Made by a program: the position numbers and the translations under genes | Notes under the pieces: generated by a model | Told to the model about the DNA's origin: nothing | Databases searched by the model: none | Seen by the model: the letters and a program-made list of their open reading frames with translations, nothing else | Shown: positions 10,156 to 20,926 of the stretch, piece after piece | Numbering within the stretch: position 1 is the first letter of the stretch | How the letters are laid out: each line of letters opens with the position of its first letter | Assembly: GCF_000757425.2 (NCBI RefSeq) | Contig: NZ_JPKR02000003.1 | Location: forward strand, 62,001-126,000 | Length of the DNA: 64,000 bases | Reading direction: 5' to 3' | DNA from: Tatumella morbirosei | GTDB lineage: Bacteria; Pseudomonadota; Gammaproteobacteria; Enterobacterales; Enterobacteriaceae

Positions 10156-10698
10156 ATGAACTACCAACAGACTGGCCGGATAGCGATAGCCAAAAAAATT
10201 GCTGGCTGGGTACTCTTTATTCCGGCTGTGATATCCACCGTGGTATCAGTGCTTAATTTTCTGTTTATCCACAGTGACAAACAGCCAGGTATCGATGCCG
10301 TGTTATCCGATTTCCTGCATGTCATGATTGATATGATTAAATTTAATACTCATTTCCTGGATATGTTCTGGAATAATTCCCCGACCCCAGAGTTCCATAC
10401 CCAAGCGAATGTGATGTTCTGGATAATTTATGCGGTGATCTTTATTGGTCTGGCATTGCAGGCATCCGGGGCCAGGATGTGGCGGCAGTCGCGTTTTCTG
10501 AAAGAGAATATCGAAGACCAGTTAATTATTGAACAGGCCAAAGAGACGGGAGGCCTGACCCGCCAGCAATTAACTGAACGGTTCCAGGCCCATAACCACT
10601 CAATTTTCCGCCAATATTTCCCGCTATATGTGCTGCCGGTCATTATTATTGTGATCGGCTATTTTATTCTGCGCATTACAGGGCTGCTTTACGTCTGA
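10156..10698 (+). CDS. yniB: Inner-membrane protein YniB
   Basis: 180 residues with about three or four hydrophobic segments: residues 17-38 and 90-105, and a C-terminal helix at 155-175. It shares with E. coli YniB the blocks IAGWVLFIPAVIST, NSPTPEF, NVMFWII and SGARMWRQSRFL. The function is unknown in the family. It keeps the E. coli order hxpB-yniB-yniA, being divergent from hxpB and convergent with yniA (3-base gap to its stop). Confidence 0.9.
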   Translation: MNYQQTGRIAIAKKIAGWVLFIPAVISTVVSVLNFLFIHSDKQPGIDAVLSDFLHVMIDMIKFNTHFLDMFWNNSPTPEFHTQANVMFWIIYAVIFIGLALQASGARMWRQSRFLKENIEDQLIIEQAKETGGLTRQQLTERFQAHNHSIFRQYFPLYVLPVIIIVIGYFILRITGLLYV

Positions 10699-10701
10699 GT
10701 A

Positions 10702-11571
10702 TTATCCGTAACTGCGCAACAGGACATTGATAGTCTGTTGCGCGGCTTCCTTCCAGGGGCCACCAAAAGCACTGGCCCGGTTCAACAGGTAGTAAAGGCG
10801 ATAGGCCGGCTGTCGCTGTTGATAGCCGGCAGGTAAGGGTGTTTCTGCCTGATAACTGTCAATCAGCTCTGCGGTCAGCAAATTATCGGGTTGCCATAAC
10901 GCTAAATCACACTCTCTGTCTCCCCAGTAACAGGCTGGATTAAACAGCCACGGGCTGCCGTGGGCTTCGGCACAGTGTCCCGGCCACAAATCCCCGTGGA
11001 GTAGTGAAGGCTCGGGGAAGTGGTTTTCCAGGCAGCGTTCAATACAGGCAACAATTTTATCTGTATCACCAAAATGAAGGCCTTTCTCTGCCGCTATCTG
11101 CAGCTGCCAGCCAATACGTTGTTCAGAAAAGAAGGATGACCAACGGTGCTGCCAGTTATTTGGCTGAGGTGACAACGTCACGGAGTTGTCAAAATCCAGA
11201 CCAAATTTGGGCTGGTCATTCCACTGATGTAGTTGTGAAAGTTGCTGCCCCAACTGCACGGCTGAGTTGGTCGATAAGGGCGCGGGGGGCAAATATTCAA
11301 GGATCAGAAAACTTTGATGGCGGGACGTACCGGTACCATACACTTTGGGTACCCTGACACAACCCGTTCGTTGCAACAGTTCCAGTTGGTCAGCTTCTTC
11401 GATAAAGCTGGTTAACATTGCCTGGTGATTGGATTTCACGAAGTAGTGTTTATCACCAGACACCAACTGCCATGACTGGTTAACTTCCCCACCGTGACAC
11501 TGGTGGTAGTAGGATATTCCAGAAAAATCCGGTTGTTGTTCCTCTAACAGTCGAGTAATGGCTGACCACAT
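10702..11571 (-). CDS. yniA: Fructosamine/ketosamine kinase-family protein
   Basis: 289 residues of the fructosamine-3-kinase family (aminoglycoside phosphotransferase fold). The catalytic loop HGDLWPGH and the metal-binding region GDRECDLAL are present. N-terminally, YHQCHGGEVNQSW and YFVKSN (lysine) form the nucleotide pocket. The likely role is phosphorylation of glycated amines to permit repair; the physiological substrate of bacterial YniA is not settled. The ATG follows GAGGACAACACC. Confidence 0.9.
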   Translation of the reverse strand: MWSAITRLLEEQQPDFSGISYYHQCHGGEVNQSWQLVSGDKHYFVKSNHQAMLTSFIEEADQLELLQRTGCVRVPKVYGTGTSRHQSFLILEYLPPAPLSTNSAVQLGQQLSQLHQWNDQPKFGLDFDNSVTLSPQPNNWQHRWSSFFSEQRIGWQLQIAAEKGLHFGDTDKIVACIERCLENHFPEPSLLHGDLWPGHCAEAHGSPWLFNPACYWGDRECDLALWQPDNLLTAELIDSYQAETPLPAGYQQRQPAYRLYYLLNRASAFGGPWKEAAQQTINVLLRSYG

Positions 11572-12014
11572 GGTGTTGTCCTCACTTTTCGCTGTGTGTC
11601 CGAATTGTAACCCGTGTGAAGGCGTGAACGCCAGACGTAAAATCCTGACTTGCGATACCTGTTGGGAAGGTGAAATTTTATTGCACTGCAGTTATCGGCC
11701 GGATATGACTCAGACTCATTAATGCCGACGAAAAAGTAAGCATTACACCCTAAATTAACAAAGACTTTACCGATGAAATATTAAGAAACATTCCGATGGC
11801 TGTTTAATGTAATTTTTCTTCCCATTTTTTTTTTCGGGTCATATGATACGCAGCGTTGTTCGGATTGATCTGAATAACGCTAAGGCCTGGCACTTTTTTT
11901 TGACAATCCATGTCAACTAATGGTTTTTTACGAAATTCAGGCTTAAGCATTTAATGCTGTTTTGAAGTATTCGGGTTTAGCTTTTAACAACGTCGTCGGT
12001 ACAGGTTATTATTA
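11572..12014. other. 443-bp divergent regulatory region of yniA and ydiY
   Basis: No gene is seen here. E. coli has pfkB and ydiZ in this interval. The region is AT-rich with two symmetric elements. One is a 30-base imperfect inverted repeat (11852-11881). The other is TTGACA-n5-TGTCAA (11900-11916), preceded by a T8 run. It must carry the promoters of both flanking genes, but no -35/-10 pair stands out. Confidence 0.6.
11852..11881. repeat. 30-base inverted repeat
   Basis: The 14-base arms AGCGTTGTTCGGAT and ATCTGAATAACGCT are complementary except for two G/A differences that would be G-U pairs in RNA. The loop is 2 bases. A T8 run begins 12 bases further on, too far for a classical terminator. 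Confidence 0.6.
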
Positions 12015-12776
12015 ATGAAAGTTTTCAATAAAATTTCTACAGCGTTACTGCTGACTGCCGGAGTTTTGGGGCATCAGGCTTTTGCAGATAACTCCGTTTT
12101 TACGTCCATGGATGATCCTTCAACTGCGAAGAAACCGTTTGTCGGTACCGCGGCAGCAGGTTACCTGGCTCAGACCGGAAACACTACCAGTTCATCACTG
12201 ACTGCACAGACCAATATGACCTGGTATAGGTCCGATATGGCATACAGTCTGTGGGGTAATGCTTCTAACACCTCTTCTAATGATGAACGTTCTTCCGAGA
12301 CCTATACTATCGGTGGACGTACACGTTATAACCTGAACAGCAGTGATTACCTGTTTGGTCAGGCGAGTTGGTTAAGCGACCGTTTTAACGGTTACAGAAG
12401 CCGTGACACACTGGCTACCGGTTATGGTCGCCAGATTCTTAACGGCCCAGTGCATTCACTGCGTGTTGAATTCGGTCCTGGCGTACGCTATGACGAGTAC
12501 CAGGGGGGAGGGCATTCGACCAAAGCCCTGGCTTATGGGGCTTTGAGTTATCAGTACCAACTGACGGATACCACCAAATTTATCCAGGGTGTCTCTGCGC
12601 TGAGTACTTTAGGTGATGATACTACGCTGAACTCCGAGACCGGAATCCAGGTGGCAATCAACACTGATTTCTCGCTGAAAGTGGCTTATGATGTCACCTG
12701 GAATAATGCTCCGCCAGCCAGTGCCCCGGATCACACCGATACCAAAACTACCGTTATGCTGAGTTACAGTATGTAA
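12015..12776 (+). CDS. ydiY: YdiY-like DUF481 outer-membrane protein
   Basis: 253 residues with a signal peptide (cleavage after QAFA, about residue 24) followed by a DUF481 beta-barrel-like domain. There are alternating aromatic strands, the block GYGRQILNGP and a C-terminal aromatic strand, KTTVMLSYSM. It is similar in length and motifs to E. coli YdiY, which is reported to respond to acid and salt. The function is unknown. It lies between yniA and thrS as in E. coli, with pfkB missing. Confidence 0.88.
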   Translation: MKVFNKISTALLLTAGVLGHQAFADNSVFTSMDDPSTAKKPFVGTAAAGYLAQTGNTTSSSLTAQTNMTWYRSDMAYSLWGNASNTSSNDERSSETYTIGGRTRYNLNSSDYLFGQASWLSDRFNGYRSRDTLATGYGRQILNGPVHSLRVEFGPGVRYDEYQGGGHSTKALAYGALSYQYQLTDTTKFIQGVSALSTLGDDTTLNSETGIQVAINTDFSLKVAYDVTWNNAPPASAPDHTDTKTTVMLSYSM

Positions 12777-12820
12777 TAACGACCTGACCAACGCGCTGCT
12801 AAACAGTGTGAGGTTATCAG

Positions 12821-12883
12821 GTAACAGGCCCCCCTTGCGCCAGCGAATTCAGTTTCGTCAGGCCCGTGTTATGGGGGCTTTTA
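12821..12883 (+). terminator. Probable terminator of ydiY
   Basis: AGGCCCCCC and GGGGGCT form a GC-rich stem around a loop of about 35 bases, followed by TTTTATG. The large loop lowers confidence. Confidence 0.45.
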
Positions 12884-12988
12884 TGCGGTTATATGGCTGA
12901 ACCCGCAGATAGCTGTTCCGCAGCAGTGAACATGGCAGAGAACTGATGCCAGGTTTACGCAGGCATGGTTAGACTGAAGCGACGGAAT

Positions 12989-13018
12989 ACGGAGGCAGGA
13001 ATCATTTCCTGCCTCCGT
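12989..13018. repeat. Perfect 13-bp inverted repeat downstream of ydiY and the Gly-zipper gene
   Basis: ACGGAGGCAGGAA and TTCCTGCCTCCGT are exact complements around a 4-base loop, between two convergent genes. There is no T-run on either side, so it may be a transcript-end stabiliser rather than a classical terminator. Confidence 0.65.
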
Positions 13019-13065
13019 GACTGAACAGTCTGGTCGGTATCTATCAGACCGGAGAGGGGTGAAAA

Positions 13066-13302
13066 CTATCCATTAGCCTGTTGCTGCTGTTGTTTTTGCT
13101 GAGCTGCTTTCTCGGCAGCCGCTTTTTTCGCCATATGATGGCCGATTACACAACCTGAAACCGCACCAAGTACGGCATGATGATGTGCCATGTGGCCAGC
13201 AACTCCACCGACAACTGCACCTTTAAGACAACCTGCAGCCATAACAGCCTGTGACATGACTAATGACCCTGCCAGGGCCAGTGTAATTACGTACTTTTTC
13301 AT
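13066..13302 (-). CDS. Small exported glycine-zipper protein
   Basis: 78 residues. A signal peptide ends at VMA (about residue 22), followed by a glycine-zipper-like stretch GAVVGGVAGHMAHHHAVLGAVSGCVIGHHM with a His-rich centre. The tail is charged and Gln-rich (KKAAAEKAAQQKQQQQQ). The first mature residues include Cys24, but AAGC lacks a good lipobox Leu. It resembles small envelope proteins of the YMGG-like glycine-zipper type. It was probably recognised and kept under selection, but no function can be assigned. The ATG follows GGAGAGTTTT. Confidence 0.72.
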   Translation of the reverse strand: MKKYVITLALAGSLVMSQAVMAAGCLKGAVVGGVAGHMAHHHAVLGAVSGCVIGHHMAKKAAAEKAAQQKQQQQQANG

Positions 13303-13750
13303 TTAAAAACTCTCCTGCAGAAACGGATCAAAGAGTAGCACCGGCTACAACGATTGCTATGCAGGTTTTTATTAATTTCATAGAGTAATTGTTTCAGAAC
13401 GGAAACTTTGTAACCTGCAGAAAAGGGTGTTGTTAAACTGTAATCATTCTGAATCACGCCTTGGGTTATGCTACTAATCACTTCGGCTAACCTAGTGATC
13501 GCGGGTTGTGTTAACCTTTTGTTCATACAATGGTTGTTATTTGAGTGGCCATCTACTAGTCTGGATAACGTATACGATAGCAAGCGATCAATCGCTTGTT
13601 ATCGTTTGCAGCAGCCTTAAAGTTTTACGTTGGCTGCCACACTGTCTGGTAATCAGCGCTGACGGGCAGGGAGGCTGTTGCAGATAACCGGTAGCGATAG
13701 TTTTACTGCGCCCCCGGTCATCAGGCTCGATACAGGGAAGTCTGACCGGA
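13303..13750. other. 448-bp region upstream of the GntR gene
   Basis: No convincing gene is seen; short open frames here have no good start or ribosome-binding site. It contains the 32-base palindrome at 13574-13605. It should contain the divergent promoters of the glycine-zipper gene and the GntR regulator. Confidence 0.55.
13574..13605. repeat. 32-base near-perfect palindrome
   Basis: ACGATAGCAAGCGAT and ATCGCTTGTTATCGT are complementary with a single G/A difference and a 2-base centre (CA). It sits about 150-200 bases upstream of the GntR-family gene. There is no T-run, so an operator is more likely than a terminator. Confidence 0.75.
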
Positions 13751-13807
13751 TTGATTAACATCTGGTTTTCGGACAATATTTTACGTCAGATTCAGAGGCA
13801 AACAGAG

Positions 13808-14494
13808 TTGAAATTGAAAGCAGATATTCCTGATATTGGTTCAACGCCTTCCGCGTCAGTCATTATTGCTAAATATTTACGGGAAGCTATCATCTCCGGA
13901 GAGATGAGTGAAAATGAACCTATCCGCCAGGATGTCATTGCCGGATTATTTAATGTCAGCAAAATTCCGGTTCGTGAGGCGTTAAAACTGCTGGAAGCGG
14001 AAGGGCTGGTGATTTTTTATCGTAACCGCGGTGCAGTAGTGGCAACCATTACTGAACCCGAACTGGCGCAGATGTTTGAAGTCAGGGTATTATTGGAATC
14101 CAAACTGATGCAGCTGGCAGTATCACAAATGAACGATGGTCATATCACCCGAATCAGTGAAGCCTGTGATCGCTTTATTGCGGAACAGGACGCCAGCCGT
14201 TGGGCTGAGCTGAACTGGGATATTCATGCGGCGTTTTACGCAGCAGCCAACCGGCCTTTTATGATGGATATGTTACGTTCTATTCATGATAAAATTGAGC
14301 GTTATATGCGTCTGCAACTGGCTGTGGCTGAAGGTTTGGCAAATGCAGATAACGAGCACCGTGCCATTCTGGACGCTTGTAAACACAGGGATTCAGAAAA
14401 AGCGGTTGAATTAATGAAACAGCATATTATTGGTGTTTGCCGCGATCTCTACGCTCATCTGCCCGGATTTACCGGTTTCGACGATGATATTTAG
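13808..14494 (+). CDS. GntR-family transcriptional regulator, FCD (FadR-type) subfamily
   Basis: The N-terminal winged helix includes IAGLFNVSKIPVREALKLLEAEGL, typical of GntR repressors. The C-terminal all-helical FCD ligand domain contains ELNWDIHAAFYAAANRPFMMDML and EHRAILDAC, with likely metal/ligand histidines. The frame is open from a TTG at 13751, but no ATG occurs before the DNA-binding domain. I chose the TTG at 13808 (228 residues), which has AGAG nearby; the start is uncertain. FCD regulators usually control carboxylic-acid or sugar-acid catabolism, but no such operon adjoins. Its target is unknown. Confidence 0.8.
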   Translation: MKLKADIPDIGSTPSASVIIAKYLREAIISGEMSENEPIRQDVIAGLFNVSKIPVREALKLLEAEGLVIFYRNRGAVVATITEPELAQMFEVRVLLESKLMQLAVSQMNDGHITRISEACDRFIAEQDASRWAELNWDIHAAFYAAANRPFMMDMLRSIHDKIERYMRLQLAVAEGLANADNEHRAILDACKHRDSEKAVELMKQHIIGVCRDLYAHLPGFTGFDDDI

Positions 14495-14499
14495 TCATG

Positions 14500-14546
14500 T
14501 CTGACACAGGCCTGCGGTTATTACCGCGGGTCAGATTTTGTATTTT
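14500..14546 (+). terminator. Terminator of the GntR gene
   Basis: The hairpin core is CCTGCGGT-tatt-ACCGCGGG, inside outer arms CTGAC/GTCAG. It is followed by ATTTTGTATTTT, a few bases after the stop. Confidence 0.65.
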
Positions 14547-14835
14547 CATCTCTCCTCGTTCTTTTTCATTGTCATTTTACACAGCTGATCTGTGGGGGGA
14601 ACTGAGTGCTTCCTGTCCCTCGGACTGTTAACCAGATACCAGCCTGCGGCAGTAGTGTGAATCAATACGGTAAGCCAGAGTGTTGGTTTTCACTTTTGGC
14701 AGTACTTATTCGCTTATTCAGTACAATACCAGGCAGTAGAAACACACTCCGTACCAACTTTAGATATATCAGACATTTCATTACGTTATGCCCTTTACCA
14801 TAGCCATTCCTGTCACTGAAGAGAATGGAGAAACT
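14547..14835. other. Gap before the small exported protein
   Basis: I see no supported gene. A 65-codon frame at 14606-14803 lacks a ribosome-binding site and a recognisable product. The promoter of the following small gene presumably lies here. Confidence 0.5.
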
Positions 14836-15024
14836 GTGCGAAACAGAATGGCATTTTCCTGGTTATTGCTGGTAGTTTCATTCGGTGGATTTGCAGAGGG
14901 TATTCATCCAGCGCCACTACAGAATGAAAAGGGTGCGATGGCTCACTACCGGGTAATGGATACTTCAGAACGAGCTGATGAACACATCAGTGAAAAGGTT
15001 CCTGAACTTTTGGTTAAGCGTTGA
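14836..15024 (+). CDS. Small exported protein, unknown
   Basis: 62 residues from a GTG preceded by GGAG at 5-base spacing. A frame from the ATG at 14788 would add 16 residues but has no ribosome-binding site. The N-terminus VRNRMAFSWLLLVVSFGGFAEG is a typical signal peptide, followed by a polar mature part of about 40 residues with many charged residues. A proper terminator follows at 15042, which supports a transcribed gene. I recognise no family. Confidence 0.5.
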   Translation: MRNRMAFSWLLLVVSFGGFAEGIHPAPLQNEKGAMAHYRVMDTSERADEHISEKVPELLVKR

Positions 15025-15041
15025 CCGGTCGTCAACCGCAG

Positions 15042-15074
15042 AAAAGACCTCGCTGTATTTGCGAGGCTTTTCAT
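15042..15074 (+). terminator. Intrinsic terminator after the small exported gene
   Basis: AAAAG-a-CCTCGC and GCGAGG-c-CTTTT-type arms pair with one mismatch around a 7-base loop, then run into TTTTC. It is 18 bases past the stop. Confidence 0.7.
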
Positions 15075-15293
15075 TTCAAAGAATGAAATGGGACATATAA
15101 ATAGGAGTAAACTGGCAGGCGAGATATTTTTTAAATATCGGCTTCAGATTTTTGAAAAATCCAGTAACTCTAAGGGCATACAAAAAATAATTTTTTTTCG
15201 AGGGTATGTTTTATCGAACAGGTGAGGATATTTATCATAATTAACTATCAATTGACCTTTAGGACAGTTATGATGGATAAAACTCACTGATAA

Positions 15294-15776
15294 ATGGGCA
15301 TCGCGATGGCTAATTTATATAGAATTATCGCGTCAATATTGCAGGAGAAACGAAAAAGTCATTCTGAAAGAAATAATCACATTTTAGAACTCGTTGCACT
15401 CGGGAACAAAATTTTTGTTTCGTATGAAAACTTTTTAAAATCTCCCTCCGGATCTGTCACTGACTCGACCTTCATTAGCGATTTCAGATATGATAATTAC
15501 GAGGCAGTAAACCTCTACGGTTTACCGGTTGGCGCCGATCGACATCTTCACTTTAACATCATTACTGCGGCTAAAATGATGGATGGACAGCACGAATTTT
15601 TTGCTGTTAAGGTGGAAATATTCAAAGAATCAGACGATTTTTTTGTCTCTTTAGGAATAGAGAATTGTGTGATTTTTGATTTCCCGGTCAACAGGACCGA
15701 AGATTACCTGTTAAAAATGTCGTTAGTCATTCGACAGTTTGTTACTCAAATGAGTAACGGTAGAGTTTTTGTCTGA
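15294..15776 (+). CDS. Hypothetical protein, 160 residues
   Basis: The frame is MGIAMANLYRII..., with a second ATG at 15306. It appears soluble, with no signal peptide or membrane segment. It has an amphipathic N-terminal helix followed by alternating hydrophobic strands (KIFVSYENFL, FFAVKVEIF, FFVSLGIENCVIFDF). No family is recognised. The base composition is visibly more AT-rich than the neighbours, and the surrounding 15.1-16.1 kb is also AT-rich, which suggests acquired DNA. No strong ribosome-binding site precedes either ATG. Confidence 0.55.
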   Translation: MGIAMANLYRIIASILQEKRKSHSERNNHILELVALGNKIFVSYENFLKSPSGSVTDSTFISDFRYDNYEAVNLYGLPVGADRHLHFNIITAAKMMDGQHEFFAVKVEIFKESDDFFVSLGIENCVIFDFPVNRTEDYLLKMSLVIRQFVTQMSNGRVFV

Positions 15777-16044
15777 TTTTTTAGTCTTTTCTAATCTGAA
15801 ATCTATCAGTCTTTTAATTCCGTGCCGGATAGTATAATTTGGTGGTTTTCAAAATACCCTCAATCATCTATTGTTCCGTGAAATATTCATAGGTATTTTT
15901 ATATCTACAGGATTAGAGGTTTTTATTGAATTTACCTTCTTTTAAAAATCACGGTGGGCATGGGATAAAATAACTGAATTTTTTTGAACTCTTAAAGGTA
16001 TATCTCAATGATAACAATCCCGTTATTATAAATAATCGTAGAGA

Positions 16045-16350
16045 TTAGTCCCCCAACAGGCCAAAATCATATCCTTCAGGAAGGCGGGTATCCTGCAGGG
16101 ATGCCGGTGGCAAGGGAGCGGTGGCAGTAATTACGGGTTAAAACTTGTCAATGTGGCATAGGGGATATGTTGGAGCTGAGTTTTTGACTTCCAACGAGTT
16201 ATTCCAGCCTTCAGAAATGATTCCAAAGCGAATCTCTCCCTTTTCGTACCTGCCATTAACATGTAACATTAGCTCCGTTGCTTCTGTGTGAGGTAAGCAT
16301 GGATTGAGTTTTGTGCACATCATGGTGTGCCTAAACTTCAGAATCTTCAC
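16045..16350 (-). pseudogene. Possible decayed gene with an in-frame stop
   Basis: A 70-codon frame (GTG at 16350, stop at 16138) ends in ...LCHIDKF. It continues in the same frame past that stop for 30 further codons to a second stop at 16045, and the continuation (LQDTRLPEGYDFGLLGD) reads like real protein. There is no ribosome-binding site at the GTG, and an upstream in-frame stop follows a short extension. It is best explained as a remnant, or as a chance frame; the family is not recognised. It lies directly upstream of the thrS leader. Confidence 0.3.
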
Positions 16351-16394
16351 AGTGGCAAGTGTTAAGTAGTTGAATTTAAATTGAAATCAATCTT

Positions 16395-16440
16395 TGTATG
16401 TAGCCTTTCGTGTGGGTTACCACTGCAATTAAGGATATGA
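16395..16440 (+). promoter_or_regulatory. thrS translational operator (ThrRS autoregulation)
   Basis: The leader just upstream of the thrS ATG is nearly identical to the E. coli thrS operator, as in CTTTCGTGTGGGTTACCACT and the Shine-Dalgarno AAGGATAT. In E. coli this hairpin mimics the tRNA-Thr anticodon arm, is bound by threonyl-tRNA synthetase and blocks ribosome binding. The Thr-anticodon-like CGT is at 16409-16411, within the loop. Confidence 0.85.
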
Positions 16441-16441
16441 A

Positions 16442-18370
16442 ATGCCAGTGATTACTCTTCCTGATGGAAGTCAGCGTTCTTATGACCATGCGGTCAGTGT
16501 CATGGATATTGCGCAGGATATTGGTCCCGGTCTGGCGAAAGCCTGTATCGCGGGGCGGGTGAATGGTGAACTGGTGGATGCCGTCGACCCGATTACCGAC
16601 GATGCCAGTGTTGCCATTATTACCGCCAAAGATGAAGCGGGTATTGAAATTATTCGCCACTCCTGCGCGCACCTGTTAGGTCATGCCATAAAGCAACTTT
16701 GGCCGGATACCAAAATGGCTATCGGTCCGGTGATTGACCACGGTTTCTATTATGACGTCGATATGGATCATACCCTGACCCAGGAAGATCTGGAACTGCT
16801 GGAAAAGCGGATGCATCAGCTGGCAGAAACCAATTACGATGTGATCAAAAAGAAAGTCAGCTGGCAGGAGGCGCGTGATACATTTGAATCGCGCGGTGAA
16901 GACTATAAAATCGCCATACTGGATGAAAACATCAGCCATGATGACCGGCCGGGCCTGTATCATCATGAAGAATATATCGACATGTGCCGTGGGCCGCACG
17001 TGCCGAATATGCGTTTCTGTCACCATTTTAAACTACAGAAAACTGCGGGTGCTTACTGGCGCGGTGACAGCGACAATAAAATGCTGCAGCGTATCTACGG
17101 CACTGCCTGGGCAGATAAAAAGCAGCTGGCAGCCTATCTGAAACGTCTGGAAGAAGCGGCAAAACGCGACCACCGTAAAATTGGGAAACAGCTTGATCTT
17201 TACCATATGCAGGAAGAAGCACCAGGTATGGTGTTCTGGCATAATGATGGCTGGACCATATTCCGTGAGCTGGAAGTGTTTGTCCGTACCAAACTGAAAG
17301 AGTACCAGTATCAGGAAGTTAAAGGTCCGTTTATGATGGACCGTGTTCTGTGGGAAAAAACAGGTCACTGGGAAAACTACAAAGAGGCAATGTTCACGAC
17401 ATCTTCAGAAAACCGTGAATACTGCATCAAGCCGATGAACTGTCCGGGGCATGTGCAGATCTTTAATCAGGGTCTTAAATCTTACCGTGATCTGCCACTG
17501 CGAATGGCTGAATTTGGTAGCTGTCACCGTAATGAACCCTCAGGTGCCTTGCATGGACTGATGCGTGTGCGTGGCTTTACTCAGGATGATGCGCATATTT
17601 TCTGTACGGAAGAGCAGATTCTGGATGAAGTGAACAGCTGTATCCGTATGATTTATGATATGTATGGGACTTTTGGCTTCGAAAAAATCGTGGTTAAATT
17701 ATCAACCCGTCCGGAAAAACGCATTGGTAGCGAAGAACTGTGGGATCGCGCAGAACAAAATCTGGCTGAAGCACTGAATTTAAATAACATCGAATTTGAA
17801 TATCAGCCAGGCGAAGGGGCATTTTATGGCCCGAAAATTGAATTTACTTTATATGATTGTCTGGATCGTGCGTGGCAATGTGGTACAGTACAGCTCGATT
17901 TTTCTCTGCCGTCACGTCTCGATGCCACTTATGTGGGCGAAAACAACGATCGCCAGACCCCGGTAATGATTCACCGCGCGATTCTGGGTTCAATGGAACG
18001 CTTTATTGGTATTCTGACCGAAGAATATGCGGGCTTCTTCCCAAGCTGGCTGGCACCATTACAGGTGGTATTGATGAATATCACCGACAGTCAGGCAGAT
18101 TACGTCAACGAATTAACCCAAAAATTACAAAAAGCGGGCATTCGTGTAAAAGCAGACTTGAGAAACGAGAAGATAGGCTTTAAAATTCGCGAACACACAT
18201 TACGTCGTGTCCCCTATATGTTGGTCTGCGGTGAAAAAGAAGTGGAAGCTGGCAAAGTTGCTGTGCGTACCCGCCGTGGCGTTGACTTAGGTTCTATGGA
18301 CGTCGATGTATTTATAGATAAGCTGCAGCAAGAAATACGCAGCAGACATCTTCATCAATTGGAGGAGTAA
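16442..18370 (+). CDS. thrS: Threonyl-tRNA synthetase
   Basis: 642 residues, the same as E. coli. There is an N-terminal TGS domain (residues 1-61) and an editing domain with HxxxH-type [10 protein letters not shown] (about residues 73-82) and CRGPHV (about residue 182). The class II catalytic core contains [10 protein letters not shown] (zinc Cys about 334) and [22 protein letters not shown], followed by a C-terminal anticodon-binding domain. It heads the thrS-infC-rpmI-rplT-pheM-pheST-ihfA cluster, with infC starting 3 bases after its stop. It is autoregulated through the operator upstream. Confidence 0.98.
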   Translation: MPVITLPDGSQRSYDHAVSVMDIAQDIGPGLAKACIAGRVNGELVDAVDPITDDASVAIITAKDEAGIEIIRHSCAHLLGHAIKQLWPDTKMAIGPVIDHGFYYDVDMDHTLTQEDLELLEKRMHQLAETNYDVIKKKVSWQEARDTFESRGEDYKIAILDENISHDDRPGLYHHEEYIDMCRGPHVPNMRFCHHFKLQKTAGAYWRGDSDNKMLQRIYGTAWADKKQLAAYLKRLEEAAKRDHRKIGKQLDLYHMQEEAPGMVFWHNDGWTIFRELEVFVRTKLKEYQYQEVKGPFMMDRVLWEKTGHWENYKEAMFTTSSENREYCIKPMNCPGHVQIFNQGLKSYRDLPLRMAEFGSCHRNEPSGALHGLMRVRGFTQDDAHIFCTEEQILDEVNSCIRMIYDMYGTFGFEKIVVKLSTRPEKRIGSEELWDRAEQNLAEALNLNNIEFEYQPGEGAFYGPKIEFTLYDCLDRAWQCGTVQLDFSLPSRLDATYVGENNDRQTPVMIHRAILGSMERFIGILTEEYAGFFPSWLAPLQVVLMNITDSQADYVNELTQKLQKAGIRVKADLRNEKIGFKIREHTLRRVPYMLVCGEKEVEAGKVAVRTRRGVDLGSMDVDVFIDKLQQEIRSRHLHQLEE

Positions 18371-18916
<546 letters not shown>

Positions 18917-19014
18917 GCTTTCAAGTCATCCTTCTGTCCGGACGGTAACGTCCGGGCGGAAGGTTGCGCCTGCTGATTCATTTTATTAACAATGCGAAGT
19001 GGATATTTTATAAA

Positions 19015-19212
19015 ATGCCAAAGATTAAAACTGTACGTGGAGCGGCTAAACGCTTCAAGAAGACCGCTTCAGGCGGCTTCAAGCGTAAACGCGCTAACCT
19101 GCGTCATATTCTGACTAAAAAGTCTACTAAGCGTAAACGTCACCTGCGCCCGAAAGGCATGGTTTCTAAAGGCGATCTGGGTCTGGTTGTTGCCTGCCTG
19201 CCGTACGCATAA
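19015..19212 (+). CDS. rpmI: 50S ribosomal protein L35
   Basis: 65 residues, [17 protein letters not shown]..., the full L35 family length, very basic. It is translated from the ATG at 19015; the open frame extends further upstream but without family similarity. In E. coli, L20 binds the leader upstream of rpmI and represses rpmI and rplT together. The 98-base infC-rpmI gap contains a GC-rich hairpin (GTCCGGACGGTAACGTCCGGGC region) compatible with part of that operator. Confidence 0.98.
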   Translation: MPKIKTVRGAAKRFKKTASGGFKRKRANLRHILTKKSTKRKRHLRPKGMVSKGDLGLVVACLPYA

Positions 19213-19239
19213 GTTAACTTTTTTTTTCACAGAATATAA

Positions 19240-19611
<372 letters not shown>

Positions 19612-19618
19612 GTCAGAT

Positions 19619-19646
19619 AAAAAAGGGAGCTTGCTCCCTTTTTTAT
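19619..19646 (+). terminator. Terminator after rplT
   Basis: AAAAGGGAGC-tt-GCTCCCTTTTTT is a compact stem with an adjoining T6 run, 8 bases past the rplT stop. Confidence 0.85.
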
Positions 19647-19734
19647 TATCTCTGATAAATGCTAACTATTTGACTTCAATCTGTTATTATAACGTTCCGG
19701 TGAGTAATTCAGATAACACAGAGGTAATGCAAGA

Positions 19735-19779
19735 ATGAACCCTGCTATTTTCCGTTTCTTTTTTTACTTTAGCACCTGA
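19735..19779 (+). CDS. pheM: pheST operon leader peptide PheM
   Basis: 14 residues, MNPAIFRFFFYFST, with five Phe codons, three of them consecutive. This is the classical leader peptide that senses charged tRNA-Phe: ribosome stalling at the Phe run prevents formation of the terminator at 19827. The sequence equals the E. coli PheM peptide as I remember it. GAGGT precedes the ATG at a rather long spacing. Confidence 0.93.
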   Translation: MNPAIFRFFFYFST

Positions 19780-19826
19780 TTCCCGGGGGCTTTTGCGCAG
19801 CTGAAAAGAAACGAAAAATCGCGCTG

Positions 19827-19857
19827 AAAGCCTCCCTGGTGGAGGCTTTGTTGTTTC
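19827..19857 (+). terminator. pheST attenuator (transcription terminator of the leader)
   Basis: AAAGCCTCC-ctggt-GGAGGCTTT is a perfect 9-bp stem followed by GTTGTTT. It lies 47 bases past the pheM stop and 70 bases before pheS, the standard attenuation layout. Confidence 0.88.
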
Positions 19858-19913
19858 TGGCGACCACTATCCGGGCTCCGGTCCATACAAGAACAGAACA
19901 CCAGACTAACTGA

Positions 19914-20912
<999 letters not shown>

Positions 20913-20926
20913 GGGCAGGTTATCCA

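Noticed and set aside
14606..14803. 65-codon frame between the GntR gene and the small exported gene.
   Set aside because: No ribosome-binding site, no recognisable features, and it overlaps the leader of the next gene.
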